Shown here: positions 44,112 to 52,775 of the stretch, piece by piece
How positions within the stretch are numbered: the first letter of the stretch is position 1
Layout: each line of letters starts with the position of its first letter
Source: Salinimicrobium sp963709775
GTDB taxonomy: Bacteria; Bacteroidota; Bacteroidia; Flavobacteriales; Flavobacteriaceae
Assembly: GCA_963709775.1 (NCBI GenBank)
Contig: CAVPXS010000013.1
Span: forward strand, 62,001 to 126,000
Direction: 5' to 3'
Length of the DNA: 64,000 bases
Position numbers and translations under genes: made by a program
The notes under the pieces: model-generated
Seen by the model: only the letters and a program-made list of their open reading frames with translations
Told to the model about the DNA's origin: nothing
The model's database searches: none

Positions 44112-44141
44112 TTGGTTATCCATCCTTTAATTGTATATTTG
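44112..44141 (+). promoter_or_regulatory. Promoter of the cold-shock gene
   Basis: TTG (44112-44114), 19 bp, then TATATTTG (44134-44141): a full match to the Bacteroidetes -33/-7 consensus. The predicted start site is about 15 bp before the ATG. Confidence 0.65.
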
Positions 44142-44162
44142 CATTCAATTTAATTTTATATA

Positions 44163-44354
44163 ATGAATAAAGGTACAGTTAAGTTCTTTAACGAATCAAA
44201 AGGTTACGGATTTATTAAAGACGAAGAATCAAATGATGAGTATTTCGTACATGCTAACGGTCTTGTTGACGAGATCAGACAGGATGACGAAGTAACTTTC
44301 GACCTTGAAGAAGGTAGAAAAGGTGTAAATGCAGTAAACGTGAGACAAGCTTAG
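44163..44354 (+). CDS. Cold-shock-domain protein (CspA family)
   Basis: A 63-residue single cold-shock domain. RNP1 is KGYGFIKD and RNP2 is EYFVHANGL (Tyr in place of the usual Val/Ile before FVH). It binds single-stranded RNA or DNA and likely acts as an RNA chaperone. It is monocistronic, flanked by a canonical promoter and a strong terminator. Confidence 0.93.
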   Translation: MNKGTVKFFNESKGYGFIKDEESNDEYFVHANGLVDEIRQDDEVTFDLEEGRKGVNAVNVRQA

Positions 44355-44381
44355 TCTCAATTTTTGATATTTATATTCCTG

Positions 44382-44410
44382 AGCCTTACATTTATGTAAG
44401 GCTTTTTTTA
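44382..44410 (+). terminator. Terminator of the cold-shock gene
   Basis: A perfect 9-bp stem AGCCTTACA/TGTAAGGCT, a 4-base loop and a seven-T run, 28 bp after the stop. Confidence 0.9.
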
Positions 44411-44464
44411 TGCCCTAAAGTGAAATTCTGCATTGGATTTTAGAAAATTCACTAACTTAATTCC

Positions 44465-45877
44465 ATGAAAAAAATAATCTTTTTTTTATTCCTGGGCCTT
44501 CAACTTTCTGCGCAGGAGTTAGTGGTTAAAAAGGGAATAGTGGTAGATGACCTTAAGGTGTCAGACACTCTGGATGAAAGCTATGCCTTATATCTTCCCA
44601 CAAAATACCAAAATGGAAAACTCTGGCCGGTGCTTTTTGTTCTTGACGGGGAAGGACGTGGAAAGGCTGCTGCCCATCTTTTCCAGTCCACTGCCGAGGA
44701 GCAGGGTTATATAATAGTCGCTTCTAATAATATAAGTCCTCAAAAAGATCTGGAACAAAATGTCCTTACATCGGCAAGGCTAGTACAACACGTGGCAGCA
44801 ATTCTTCCTATTGATTTCAGCCAAATCGCCAGTGTGGGATCGATGACCGGAGGAAGGGTGGCGAGTACGGTGCCGCTTATCTTTGATAATATTCTTGGGA
44901 TTATCGCAGTGGGGGATCACTGGGTTAATTTTAACTTGTTAGATAATAAAAAGAATTTTGTCTTTATCGGGATCGTTGGAGATGAACAATTCTCCACCTC
45001 GGGAATGCAGAATACTGCAAATATCCTTTCCCGCCTCAGGTTTCCTACCCAGATCTATACTTATTCGGGAGACGAAGACTGGCCTCAACCCGAAATCATT
45101 AACAGTGCGGTAGGATCCCTTACCCTGGAAGCGATTCGGAAAAAATTCCGTCCTGTAGACCCACAACTGGTGGAGCGCCTATACCGGCAGGATCTTGCCC
45201 GGGCAAATAAATTGATGAGCCTTAATCAACTTATGAATGCCGATGCGCTTCTGGAGATCATGGAAGAAAAATATGAAGGTTTTATAAGCACGGCCGAAAT
45301 AAGAGCTAAACAGAATCAACTCTCCCGTTCCCGTAATTATTCCCAGCAAAAACGGGAACAAACTACCGTCACACAAAAGGAAACAAGGCTTATAGATGAT
45401 TTCATCTATTATTTGGAAGAGGATATTCGCACAGCTAATTTTGAAAACCTGGGCTGGTGGAATTACCAAAAAAATCAACTGGACTCTTTGGCGCAAAAGA
45501 GTAATGCTGAAAGCAAAATGGCTATGAGACTTCAGGATTTTATTAGTGAATATGTGCGGCTAAAACGACAGGACATGGAAGAGAGGCGTACCCCACTCGA
45601 GAGCAAGCTGGTGGCAAACATGATCCAAACAATCTTTGATCCCCAGGCCTTTGATGCCTACCGAAAAATTATTTCTTTAAGTGCGCAGGACAATGATTTC
45701 CAAACTGCCTATTTTTATCTTGAAGAAATGCTCAAGCACGGCTACAAGGACATGCCAAACCTTTATAATATTGAAGGAACACTCGGTTTGCGGTTAACAC
45801 CCGAATACAACCAGATAATCGAAAATCATCTGGGAGAATCAAAATTTTATGATGCCTTAGAAGGAGCTCAAAAATGA
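44465..45877 (+). CDS. Secreted alpha/beta-hydrolase-like protein, nucleophile motif degenerate
   Basis: A 470-residue exported protein (signal peptide MKKIIFFLFLGLQLSAQ). Residues about 25-225 follow an esterase-like alpha/beta-hydrolase fold (SYALYLPTKYQNGKLWPVLFVLDGEGRGKAAAHLFQ... SARLVQHVAAILPIDFSQIASVG). The nucleophile elbow reads VGSMTGGRVA, so the Ser expected in GxSxG is Met (the adjacent Ser is off register). The second half is helical and partly TPR-like. It may be a non-catalytic hydrolase relative. Its stop codon is embedded in the AAAAATGACATTTTT palindrome. Confidence 0.62.
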   Translation: MKKIIFFLFLGLQLSAQELVVKKGIVVDDLKVSDTLDESYALYLPTKYQNGKLWPVLFVLDGEGRGKAAAHLFQSTAEEQGYIIVASNNISPQKDLEQNVLTSARLVQHVAAILPIDFSQIASVGSMTGGRVASTVPLIFDNILGIIAVGDHWVNFNLLDNKKNFVFIGIVGDEQFSTSGMQNTANILSRLRFPTQIYTYSGDEDWPQPEIINSAVGSLTLEAIRKKFRPVDPQLVERLYRQDLARANKLMSLNQLMNADALLEIMEEKYEGFISTAEIRAKQNQLSRSRNYSQQKREQTTVTQKETRLIDDFIYYLEEDIRTANFENLGWWNYQKNQLDSLAQKSNAESKMAMRLQDFISEYVRLKRQDMEERRTPLESKLVANMIQTIFDPQAFDAYRKIISLSAQDNDFQTAYFYLEEMLKHGYKDMPNLYNIEGTLGLRLTPEYNQIIENHLGESKFYDALEGAQK

Positions 45878-45891
45878 CATTTTTGAGGCTC
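45864..45891 (+). terminator. Palindrome overlapping the end of the hydrolase-like gene
   Basis: A perfect 21-bp palindrome CTC-AAAAATG-A-CATTTTT-GAG (45867-45887), extended by GAG/GCTC. The TGA stop (45875-45877) lies at its centre. There is no clear T-run, so termination by it is possible but unproven. Confidence 0.5.
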
Positions 45892-45985
45892 ATTATCTTT
45901 CAAACATTTGCAGGGCTGGTTTTTGCAAAGCAGGTGAAATAAGATTCTGCTTTTGTGGTTTTTCAGGAGCAGATAAATTCTGAAT

Positions 45986-46357
45986 TTAAAGGATTTTTGA
46001 AAGCCACATTCCTATAAGAACTGCAGCGATCCCCAGAAAAATACTTCCGGCGGAATAAATTCCGAAGTTGACATAATCCCCTGCTTTCAACAGCGCCTGA
46101 TTTTCAAAGCTAAATGCCGAAAAAGTGGTGAATCCACCGCAAAATCCGGTAGCGAGGAGTAAAGTAGTGTTGGGAGAAAGCATTTCCTGTTTTAGGCCTA
46201 ATCCTAATATAAAGCCTATCAACAAACTTCCGGAGAAATTTACCAGCAGTGTTCCCAGGGGAATCGAAGAAACCTGATTGAGGTTCTTCGAGATGAGAAA
46301 GCGCAAGGCACTGCCAAGACCGCCACCTACAAAAACAAGCAAAACCTGTTTCATCAT
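45986..46357 (-). CDS. crcB: Fluoride efflux protein CrcB
   Basis: A 123-residue Fluc/CrcB channel with four helices that exports fluoride as a dual-topology dimer. Motifs: VGGGLGSALRFLIS, GTLLVNFSGSLLIGF and GFCGGFTTFSAFSFE (family TTFSTF). The start is taken at the ATG at 46357, whose ATGA overlaps the stop of the upstream SRPBCC gene; a longer frame to 46387 would overlap that gene more. No fluoride riboswitch is evident. Confidence 0.88.
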   Translation of the reverse strand: MMKQVLLVFVGGGLGSALRFLISKNLNQVSSIPLGTLLVNFSGSLLIGFILGLGLKQEMLSPNTTLLLATGFCGGFTTFSAFSFENQALLKAGDYVNFGIYSAGSIFLGIAAVLIGMWLSKIL

Positions 46358-47382
46358 TCTACCGGAATGTAAATTTCGGTTACCCAAAGAGCGGGATTGT
46401 CAATTTCGGCAGGATCGGTAATGAGAAGTTCAAAAGGCTGCCCATTAGGATCTACAATTAGCCCGTTCTCTTCTATATATCTATAGGTGCTTTCCCAGGC
46501 TTCCGCAGCATTTTTATGATGACCTTTCAAAGTCGTCTTGACTACTTTTTGAGGTTCAAGATACCCGTTAAGAACTTCGCTACCGGCCGGGGTAATCACC
46601 TGGCTGGGAGTGGGTACTCCGGTAGAAAAAATGGTAGTGCCGTTGCGATCATCACGTTGATTATAAATGATAAGAGGTTGGCCGCTTATGGAAATGTTGT
46701 TCTGTTCCATATAAAGCCTAACCTGTTTGATCATGTCTGCCGCACGCATATTCACTTCTCCCAGTCTGGAGGCTGTGGTAGTGTACATGTAATAACCACC
46801 TCCATGTTCGGTTACCCCGTCTACATTTATAGAATATGCTTCCATTTTCTGTATCACGTTTTGCTCGAGATTGGTAAGGCTTTCCTCAAAAATGGGTAAG
46901 AAAACTCCGCTTAGATCCTGGTCCTGTACGGTAAAGGCAAGCTTCTCTTTAAAACTTTGTTCGCCCTCCAGGGTCCAATTCACCCTGGTGCCACCATCTT
47001 CGGGGGTAAAAGTCCATGTGATTTCGCCTTCAGCTTCTCCAATTATGGTTTGCATAGTAAGGGCCTGTTGCAGCCGGGAATAGGGAATAACAGCTGTAGT
47101 GACGATCCTGCCGTCCCTTATTTGGTCTGCATGCCAGTTTATTGCTGCATTTTCACCTGTAGGTTCCCCGGTCACGTCCATGTCCATTCCTTCTATTTTA
47201 CTCCACGCGTTCCAGGTTTTCCAGTTAGAAAGATCGGCCACTTCTCTAAAGAGCAGAGGAGCAGGTGCATTAATGACTTTGGAGCTTTCGATTTTATAGG
47301 TGCCATCTTTGGTGGCTATATAAATAGATCCTGCAATGATAACAATTAGCAGTAAAAACAGGAGGTATTTAAGGATCTTCAT
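46354..47382 (-). CDS. SRPBCC plus GyrI-like domain protein
   Basis: A 342-residue protein with an N-terminal membrane anchor (LLFLLLIVIIAGSIYIATK), a SRPBCC/polyketide-cyclase-like domain (about 30-190: SSKVINAPAPLLFREVADLSNWKTWNAW, then INWHADQI) and a C-terminal GyrI/AraC-effector-like domain (about 200-342: VTEHGGGYYMYTTTASR... AAEAWESTYRYIEENGL). Both folds bind small molecules. It is translationally coupled to crcB. Confidence 0.75.
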   Translation of the reverse strand: MKILKYLLFLLLIVIIAGSIYIATKDGTYKIESSKVINAPAPLLFREVADLSNWKTWNAWSKIEGMDMDVTGEPTGENAAINWHADQIRDGRIVTTAVIPYSRLQQALTMQTIIGEAEGEITWTFTPEDGGTRVNWTLEGEQSFKEKLAFTVQDQDLSGVFLPIFEESLTNLEQNVIQKMEAYSINVDGVTEHGGGYYMYTTTASRLGEVNMRAADMIKQVRLYMEQNNISISGQPLIIYNQRDDRNGTTIFSTGVPTPSQVITPAGSEVLNGYLEPQKVVKTTLKGHHKNAAEAWESTYRYIEENGLIVDPNGQPFELLITDPAEIDNPALWVTEIYIPVE

Positions 47383-47549
47383 CTTGCTTGGCAGGTTTGT
47401 TGTATTAATTAGGCTAATATAAATAATTTGAAGTTGTTAATTCTTACATTTGTTAGCAAATGGTGAAGCCCTCCCGCCAGGACCTGCTGTTATTTTTTCT
47501 GCGGAAGATCTCACCCTAATTAATTTAATACACCATTAATTTTAAGAAA

Positions 47550-49589
47550 ATGAAAATTAAATTCTTTTTGATGCCATTGTTGGCGTCAATGATCCTTATT
47601 TCCTGCGCCGACTCCATAGGGGAGAATCCGGCAGAAGTGGGAGAAGTTGCACAAACTAACGATTTTGATTATCAGGTAGATGAATTTGCCGATATTAAAG
47701 TACTCAGGTATCAGATTCCGGGCTGGGAAGATCTTAGTCTTAAAGAGCAGAAGCTTGTATATTACCTAACACAAGCCGGCCTTAGCGGTAGAGATATCAT
47801 CTGGGACCAAAACTACAAACACAATTTAAAGATTCGTGAAGCCCTTGAGAATATCTACACCAGTTATGAAGGTGACAAGACTTCCGAAGACTGGAAGAAT
47901 TTTGAGACTTACCTAAAACGAGTATGGTTTGCAAACGGTATCCACCACCATTATTCTATGGATAAGTTGAAGCCTGCTTTCAGCAAAGAATATTTCGATA
48001 CGCTATTGGCTGAGACCGGAACAGAACTTACCGGGGAAGCTTATGAGGTGATCTTTAATGATATGGATGCCAAAAAGGTAAACCTGGATGAATCTAAAGG
48101 TCTTGTAGAAGGATCTGCAGTGAATTTTTATGGGGAAGGTGTTACCGCACAAGATGTGGCGCAGTTTTATGCCAATAAAAAGTCTCCCAATCCTAATAGA
48201 CCTCTTGCTTTTGGTCTTAACTCCAAGCTGGTAAAAGAAAACGGACAGTTAGTTGAAAAAGTTTACAAAAGCGGGGGAATGTATGGCGCAGCGATCGATA
48301 AGATCGTATTCTGGCTTGAAAAGGCACAAGGTGTTGCCGAAAATAAGCAACAGGCAGATGCGCTTGGACTTTTGATTGATTATTACAAAACCGGTGACCT
48401 TGAAACCTGGGATGATTACAACATTGCATGGGTAGAGGCAACCGATGGAAACATTGATTACATCAACAGCTTTATTGAAGTTTATAATGACCCACTGGGT
48501 TACACAGGATCTTACGAAACTATCGTGCAGATCAAGGATTTTGATATGAGCAAGAAGATGCAGGTACTGGAGGAAAACGTGCAGTGGTTTGAAGACAACG
48601 CACCTTTAATGGAGGAACACAAAAAAGATTCTGTTGTAGGAGTAACCTACAAAACAGTAATTGTTGCAGGAGAAGCAGGAGATGCATCACCGGCTACGCC
48701 AATTGGTGTAAACCTGCCAAACTCCAACTGGATTAGAAAAGAGCACGGAAGTAAATCTGTATCTCTGGGGAACATTATCGAAGCATATAATAATGCCGGT
48801 AGTACCGGAAGGCTTCAGGAATTTGCACATGATGAGGAAGAAGTAGCTCTTGAAGAAGAGTATGGTGAACTTGCCGATAAACTTCACACTGCACTTCACG
48901 AAGTTGTGGGACACGCTTCTGGTCAACTTAATCCTGGAGTAGGAGAGACAAAGGAAACTTTGAAAAGTTATGCTTCTACTTTAGAAGAAGGCCGTGCCGA
49001 CCTTGTTGGGCTTTACTATTTAATGGATCCTAAACTGGAAGAGCTTGGTTTGGTAGACGATTATGAAAAAATGGGTAAGGCAGCTTATGACGGTTACATC
49101 AGGAATGGTTTGATGACGCAGCTTATAAGACTTGAACCGGGAGCTAACATTGAAGAGGCTCACATGAGAAACCGCCAGTGGGTTAGTGCCTGGGTCTTTG
49201 AAAAAGGCCAGGAAAAAGGTATTATTGAAAAAGTGACCAGAGACGGTAAAACTTATTTTAATATTACAGATTATGCTGCTTTGCGTGGGCTTTTCGGAGA
49301 GCTACTTAAAGAGACCCAGAGAATAAAATCTGAAGGGGATTTCCAGGCAGCCAAAGACCTTGTAGAGAACTACGGAGTTAAAGTTGATCAGGATATTCAC
49401 AGGGAAGTACTTGAGAGAAACAAGCAATTCAAATCTGCACCTTACAGCGGATTCGTGAACCCTGTTCTCGTGCCCGAAACAGATGCTAGCGGTGAGATCA
49501 CTGCAATTAAGGTGGTACAGCCAACATCTTTTGAAGAGCAAATGATGGACTACTCAGAGAAATTTGATGTACTTCCGCTGGAGAACTAG
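47550..49589 (+). CDS. M49-family dipeptidyl-peptidase III-like lipoprotein
   Basis: A 679-residue zinc peptidase of family M49. Signature HEVVGH at residues 450-455 (HExxGH, unique to M49) and the downstream glutamate motif LEEGRADLVG near 480 (family EEGRAD/E). A lipobox is seen at the start (MLASMILISCADS-like, Cys19), so it is probably lipid-anchored in the cell envelope. DPP III releases dipeptides from the N terminus of peptides. It is followed by a strong terminator. Confidence 0.9.
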   Translation: MKIKFFLMPLLASMILISCADSIGENPAEVGEVAQTNDFDYQVDEFADIKVLRYQIPGWEDLSLKEQKLVYYLTQAGLSGRDIIWDQNYKHNLKIREALENIYTSYEGDKTSEDWKNFETYLKRVWFANGIHHHYSMDKLKPAFSKEYFDTLLAETGTELTGEAYEVIFNDMDAKKVNLDESKGLVEGSAVNFYGEGVTAQDVAQFYANKKSPNPNRPLAFGLNSKLVKENGQLVEKVYKSGGMYGAAIDKIVFWLEKAQGVAENKQQADALGLLIDYYKTGDLETWDDYNIAWVEATDGNIDYINSFIEVYNDPLGYTGSYETIVQIKDFDMSKKMQVLEENVQWFEDNAPLMEEHKKDSVVGVTYKTVIVAGEAGDASPATPIGVNLPNSNWIRKEHGSKSVSLGNIIEAYNNAGSTGRLQEFAHDEEEVALEEEYGELADKLHTALHEVVGHASGQLNPGVGETKETLKSYASTLEEGRADLVGLYYLMDPKLEELGLVDDYEKMGKAAYDGYIRNGLMTQLIRLEPGANIEEAHMRNRQWVSAWVFEKGQEKGIIEKVTRDGKTYFNITDYAALRGLFGELLKETQRIKSEGDFQAAKDLVENYGVKVDQDIHREVLERNKQFKSAPYSGFVNPVLVPETDASGEITAIKVVQPTSFEEQMMDYSEKFDVLPLEN

Positions 49590-49609
49590 AATTTAATAAG
49601 AAGATTCAT

Positions 49610-49648
49610 AAGCCGCCATTCTGAAAAGAGTGGCGGCTTTTTTTTTGC
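49610..49648 (+). terminator. Terminator of the M49 peptidase gene
   Basis: A 9-bp stem AAGCCGCCA/TGGCGGCTT, then nine T residues, 20 bp after the stop. Confidence 0.9.
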
Positions 49649-49654
49649 TGAAGC

Positions 49655-49849
49655 CTATCCTTTTAAATAAGTCTTTAAAAGGAATAACAGCGCTATAAAA
49701 ACAATAAATCCTAAAAGGATGTAAAGTGTGCCTTTATAATACTTGCGGTGGAGTTTGAGGTCCTTGCGATAGCTGAAGAAGATCACTACGACAAAAGCCA
49801 CGAAAAACAATGCGGCAAAAATTATTTGTCCTGTGCTAAACATTTCCAT
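49655..49849 (-). CDS. Small membrane protein with two helices
   Basis: A 64-residue protein: MEMFSTGQIIFAALFFVAFV leads into the first helix, then the basic loop SYRKDLKLHRKYYKG, then the second helix LYILLGFIVFIALLFLL. It resembles short conserved hypothetical proteins seen in Flavobacteriaceae (from memory). Function is unknown. It diverges from the next gene with a 44-bp shared upstream region. Confidence 0.65.
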   Translation of the reverse strand: MEMFSTGQIIFAALFFVAFVVVIFFSYRKDLKLHRKYYKGTLYILLGFIVFIALLFLLKTYLKG

Positions 49850-49893
49850 TGGGCCCTAATTTTTATAAATTTATGCGAATTTAAAGTATTAGA

Positions 49894-50280
49894 ATGGAAA
49901 AAGCCTTAGCCGCCGTACAGGAGTTTCATAAAGCATTTGGTCTTGGAGTTCAACAGCAGCCCACAGCAGCTCTTGGGGCTGAAAAAGTGCATTTGAGATA
50001 TGAGTTGATGAAAGAGGAGAATGAGGAATACCTGGAGGCTGCAAAGAACGGAGACCTGGTTGAGGTGGCAGATGCGCTGGGGGATATGCTCTACATTTTG
50101 TGTGGGACAATAGTAGAACATGGGCTACAACATAAAATATCTGAAGTCTTTGAAGAAATACAACGCAGCAACATGAGCAAACTGGGCAAAGACGGGAAGC
50201 CGGTTTATCGTGAAGATGGGAAAGTGCTAAAAGGCCCGGATTACTCACAACCTGATCTGGAAAAAATCCTAAAATTGTAA
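49894..50280 (+). CDS. MazG/PRA-PH-like nucleoside triphosphate pyrophosphohydrolase
   Basis: A 128-residue all-alpha NTP pyrophosphohydrolase. Metal-binding motifs: ELMKEENEEYLEA (ExxE) and EVADALGDMLYIL (ExxD). The tail EIQRSNMSKLGKDGKPVYREDGKVLKGP is typical of phage and bacterial MazG-like proteins. It would hydrolyse an NTP to NMP and pyrophosphate; the substrate is unknown. No histidine-synthesis genes are near, so a HisE role is unlikely. Confidence 0.82.
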   Translation: MEKALAAVQEFHKAFGLGVQQQPTAALGAEKVHLRYELMKEENEEYLEAAKNGDLVEVADALGDMLYILCGTIVEHGLQHKISEVFEEIQRSNMSKLGKDGKPVYREDGKVLKGPDYSQPDLEKILKL

Positions 50281-50588
50281 AAGAAAGCACCAAATTCCAG
50301 GCACCAAATTCCAAAATATTGCGCTTTTCAAACTATAGGCAGGAAACGCTGTCATTCAGAGCGAAGCTTTTGCGGAGCGAAGAATCTCATAATTTTTAAG
50401 ATATATCATTAAACAGGACGAGATCTCTCGTCGCACTTTCTTTCTGGCGGAAGTAAATTCTCTGTCGGGATGACAAAAGAATTCGCAACTGGCAACCCGC
50501 AACCCTGCAACCTGCAACAATTTTGAAGCGGCAACCCGTAACTCGCTACCTCTTGACTCTTGTTGCTCATTTTTACTACCTTGTTAGT
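50281..50588. other. Intergenic gap with short repeats
   Basis: It contains a small duplication (CACCAAATTCCA twice, 50287 on), a segment with GCGAAGCTTTTGCGGAGCGAAGAATCTC that recalls dispersed Bacteroidetes intergenic repeats, and a low-complexity stretch of AACCCGCAACC/TGCAACC repeats. No gene is supported. Confidence 0.5.
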
Positions 50589-51599
50589 ATGAGAGCACTA
50601 ATTTTTCTACTACTCGGTTTAATTATTATTTCCTGTCGAAATTCAGGAGAGAGGGAACAGCAGGAACAGGAACCTGCCATGCCAGCGCCGGAGCCTGTTG
50701 AAAGCACGACAGAATACACTTCTGAAAAATGGCATTTTTCAGCAGAAATTCCGCAGGGGTTTGAGGTTTTTGAAGGAGAACTTCCCGGCGAAGCACCTGT
50801 TGTAAACTTCTACGACAGCAGCATTGAGAAGCAGCCTCCTTTTGGCATCCACAATGACGCTTCCATGGCATATATCACTGTTTTACCCGAAGGTTTTGGA
50901 GTTGATGGTCCCGGTGGCCCACGAAAATCACTTAATGATTGGGAGGGAGATCTGCCTTTGTCTTTTAATGTTGATCGCCAGAATTCCTATGTCTATTTGA
51001 TGGAGAACGGACAACCATGGGCAGCGGGTCTTAGCTTTCAATCGCCGCCTCCGGGCTGGAATGAGTATGGCGGAATTTACATTTTCTACCAGGTAGATAA
51101 TTTTAGGGCTGAATGCTTCAGCAGTAATACGGGTGAAGAGATCCCAATGGAACAATGCAATCCCATGGAAGGCGATGCCATGAAATTTTACGGAGATGTT
51201 TCCGAAGAAAAAAAGGCTGCCTTAAATGCCATTTTAGAGAGCCTATATTTTACAGATCCTAACCGGGAACGCGAAGATACAGGAGATCTTATAAAAGTTG
51301 AAATGCCGCAGGAAAATGCAACTGTAAGTTCTCCCCTGGAAATTAAAGGAGAGGCAAAAGGCTATTGGTTCTTTGAGGCTACTGCACCTGTAAGGCTGGT
51401 AACCGAAAGTGGAAAAGTACTCGCAGAAAAATATATAGAAGCACAAGGGGAGTGGATGACCGAAGATTGGGTGCCGTTCCGGGGACAGCTTGAATTTGAT
51501 ACAAAAGAAAAGCGCGGCTATTTGATCTTTAGCCGCGCCAATGCTTCAGGAAAACCGGAGCATGACAGGATGCTTCGAATTCCGGTGGTATTTGATTAG
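50589..51599 (+). CDS. Lipoprotein with C-terminal Gmad2 domain
   Basis: A 336-residue lipoprotein beginning at ATG 50589 (MRALIFLLLGLIIISCRN, lipobox Cys); an earlier in-frame TTG at 50523 adds a non-signal extension. The central part has no match I recognise. The last 95 residues (VEMPQENATVSSPLEIKGEAKGYWFFEATAPVRL... RGYLIFSRANASG) fit Gmad2, an immunoglobulin-like domain. The start of the mature region (EKWHFSAEIP) encodes a copy of the AAAAATGGCATTTTT palindrome. Its end overlaps ilvE by 4 bp. Confidence 0.72.
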   Translation: MRALIFLLLGLIIISCRNSGEREQQEQEPAMPAPEPVESTTEYTSEKWHFSAEIPQGFEVFEGELPGEAPVVNFYDSSIEKQPPFGIHNDASMAYITVLPEGFGVDGPGGPRKSLNDWEGDLPLSFNVDRQNSYVYLMENGQPWAAGLSFQSPPPGWNEYGGIYIFYQVDNFRAECFSSNTGEEIPMEQCNPMEGDAMKFYGDVSEEKKAALNAILESLYFTDPNREREDTGDLIKVEMPQENATVSSPLEIKGEAKGYWFFEATAPVRLVTESGKVLAEKYIEAQGEWMTEDWVPFRGQLEFDTKEKRGYLIFSRANASGKPEHDRMLRIPVVFD

Positions 51600-52669
51600 T
51601 TCTTTTTTACAAGATATCTCCAGCCAAATTTGTCTTCGGCTTTGTTGTATTGAATTTCCATTAACTTCTTCTTGAAAAAGGAAGCGTAAGAATCTTCAAG
51701 TTGTGGCAATTCGTATTTTTTGCCTTTGTTTCCAAATCCTTTTACAGGGTTAATAGTCGCAGCAGTACCCGAACCAAAGATCTCTTTTAGTTCTCCTTTT
51801 TCGGCAGCTTCAACAATTTCGGAAACTTTAATTCGTCTTACTTCAGCTTCAATTCCAAATTCTTCGGCAAGGGTAAGTACACTTTTACGTGTTACTCCGT
51901 CAAGAATACGGTCGCTGGTTGGAGCTGTGAGAAGTTTGTCTCCAACTCTAAAGAAGATATTCATGGTTCCTGCTTCTTCCAGGTACTCATGTGAATTGGC
52001 ATCTGTCCAGACGATTTGCTGGTAACCTTCTTCCTTGGCCAGATTGGTTGGATAGAACTGGGCGCCGTAGTTACCGGCAGCTTTTGCATATCCCACACCA
52101 CCATCGGCAGCACGACTAAACTTATCTGCAAAGAACACCCGCACTTCGCCGCTGTAATAAGCCTTGGCAGGAGAACAAATGATCATGAATTTATACTTTT
52201 TTGAAGGCGATGCCGAGACTCCTGTCTCTGTAGCAATAACAAAAGGACGTATGTAAAGTGATGTTCCAAAACCTTTTTTCACCCAGTCACGATCAAGGTC
52301 CATAAGGGTTTCAAGGCCTTCTAAAAATATATCTTCAGGAAACTCGGGTATTGCCAGTCTCTTCGAAGATTTATTAAAGCGCTCGATATTCGCCATGGGA
52401 CGAAAAAGCCACACCTGGTCCTCATCATCTTTAAAAGCTTTCATGCCCTCAAAAATAGCCTGCCCGTAATGGAAAACTTTTGCTGAAGGATCTAACTGAA
52501 TGGGACCATAAGGTTTTATAACAGGATTTTGCCATTGCCCATCGATATAATCACATTCCATCATGTGATCTGTAAAGACATTACCGAATACCAAATTGTC
52601 AAAATCAACCGAATCGATCTTTGAAGTTTTGGCTTCAACTACATCGATTGCGAGAGGTAAATTTTTCAT
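51596..52669 (-). CDS. ilvE: Branched-chain amino acid aminotransferase
   Basis: A 357-residue class IV PLP enzyme that transaminates leucine, isoleucine and valine with 2-oxoglutarate. Visible are YGQAIFEGMKAF, DRDWVKKGFGTSLYIRPFVIATE, AKAAGNYGAQFYPTNLAKEEGYQQIVWTDA (the PLP lysine lies in KAAGNY), EEAGTMNIFF and DGVTRKSVL. A TAAATTTG box (minus strand, 52686-52693) is well placed as its -7 element. Confidence 0.94.
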   Translation of the reverse strand: MKNLPLAIDVVEAKTSKIDSVDFDNLVFGNVFTDHMMECDYIDGQWQNPVIKPYGPIQLDPSAKVFHYGQAIFEGMKAFKDDEDQVWLFRPMANIERFNKSSKRLAIPEFPEDIFLEGLETLMDLDRDWVKKGFGTSLYIRPFVIATETGVSASPSKKYKFMIICSPAKAYYSGEVRVFFADKFSRAADGGVGYAKAAGNYGAQFYPTNLAKEEGYQQIVWTDANSHEYLEEAGTMNIFFRVGDKLLTAPTSDRILDGVTRKSVLTLAEEFGIEAEVRRIKVSEIVEAAEKGELKEIFGSGTAATINPVKGFGNKGKKYELPQLEDSYASFFKKKLMEIQYNKAEDKFGWRYLVKKN

Positions 52670-52685
52670 GCTTTTATATTTGTAG

Positions 52686-52693
52686 CAAATTTA
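52686..52693 (-). promoter_or_regulatory. Predicted -7 element of the ilvE promoter
   Basis: Read on the minus strand, TAAATTTG fits TAnnTTTG and lies 17 bp upstream of the ilvE start. Confidence 0.45.
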
Positions 52694-52775
52694 CCTAAAT
52701 TAATACAGCTTCTAAAGGTGGGATTTAACTAATTTTATCTTAATTTGAATTTTTTAAACCTTTAACAGGAACATA

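Noticed and set aside
45986..47382. A fluoride riboswitch upstream of crcB
   Set aside because: crcB is translationally coupled to the upstream gene, and I saw no conserved riboswitch core before that gene.
50722..50742. A terminator at the palindrome in the Gmad2 lipoprotein gene
   Set aside because: It lies inside the coding sequence near the 5' end, encodes SEKWHFSA in frame and has no T-run.
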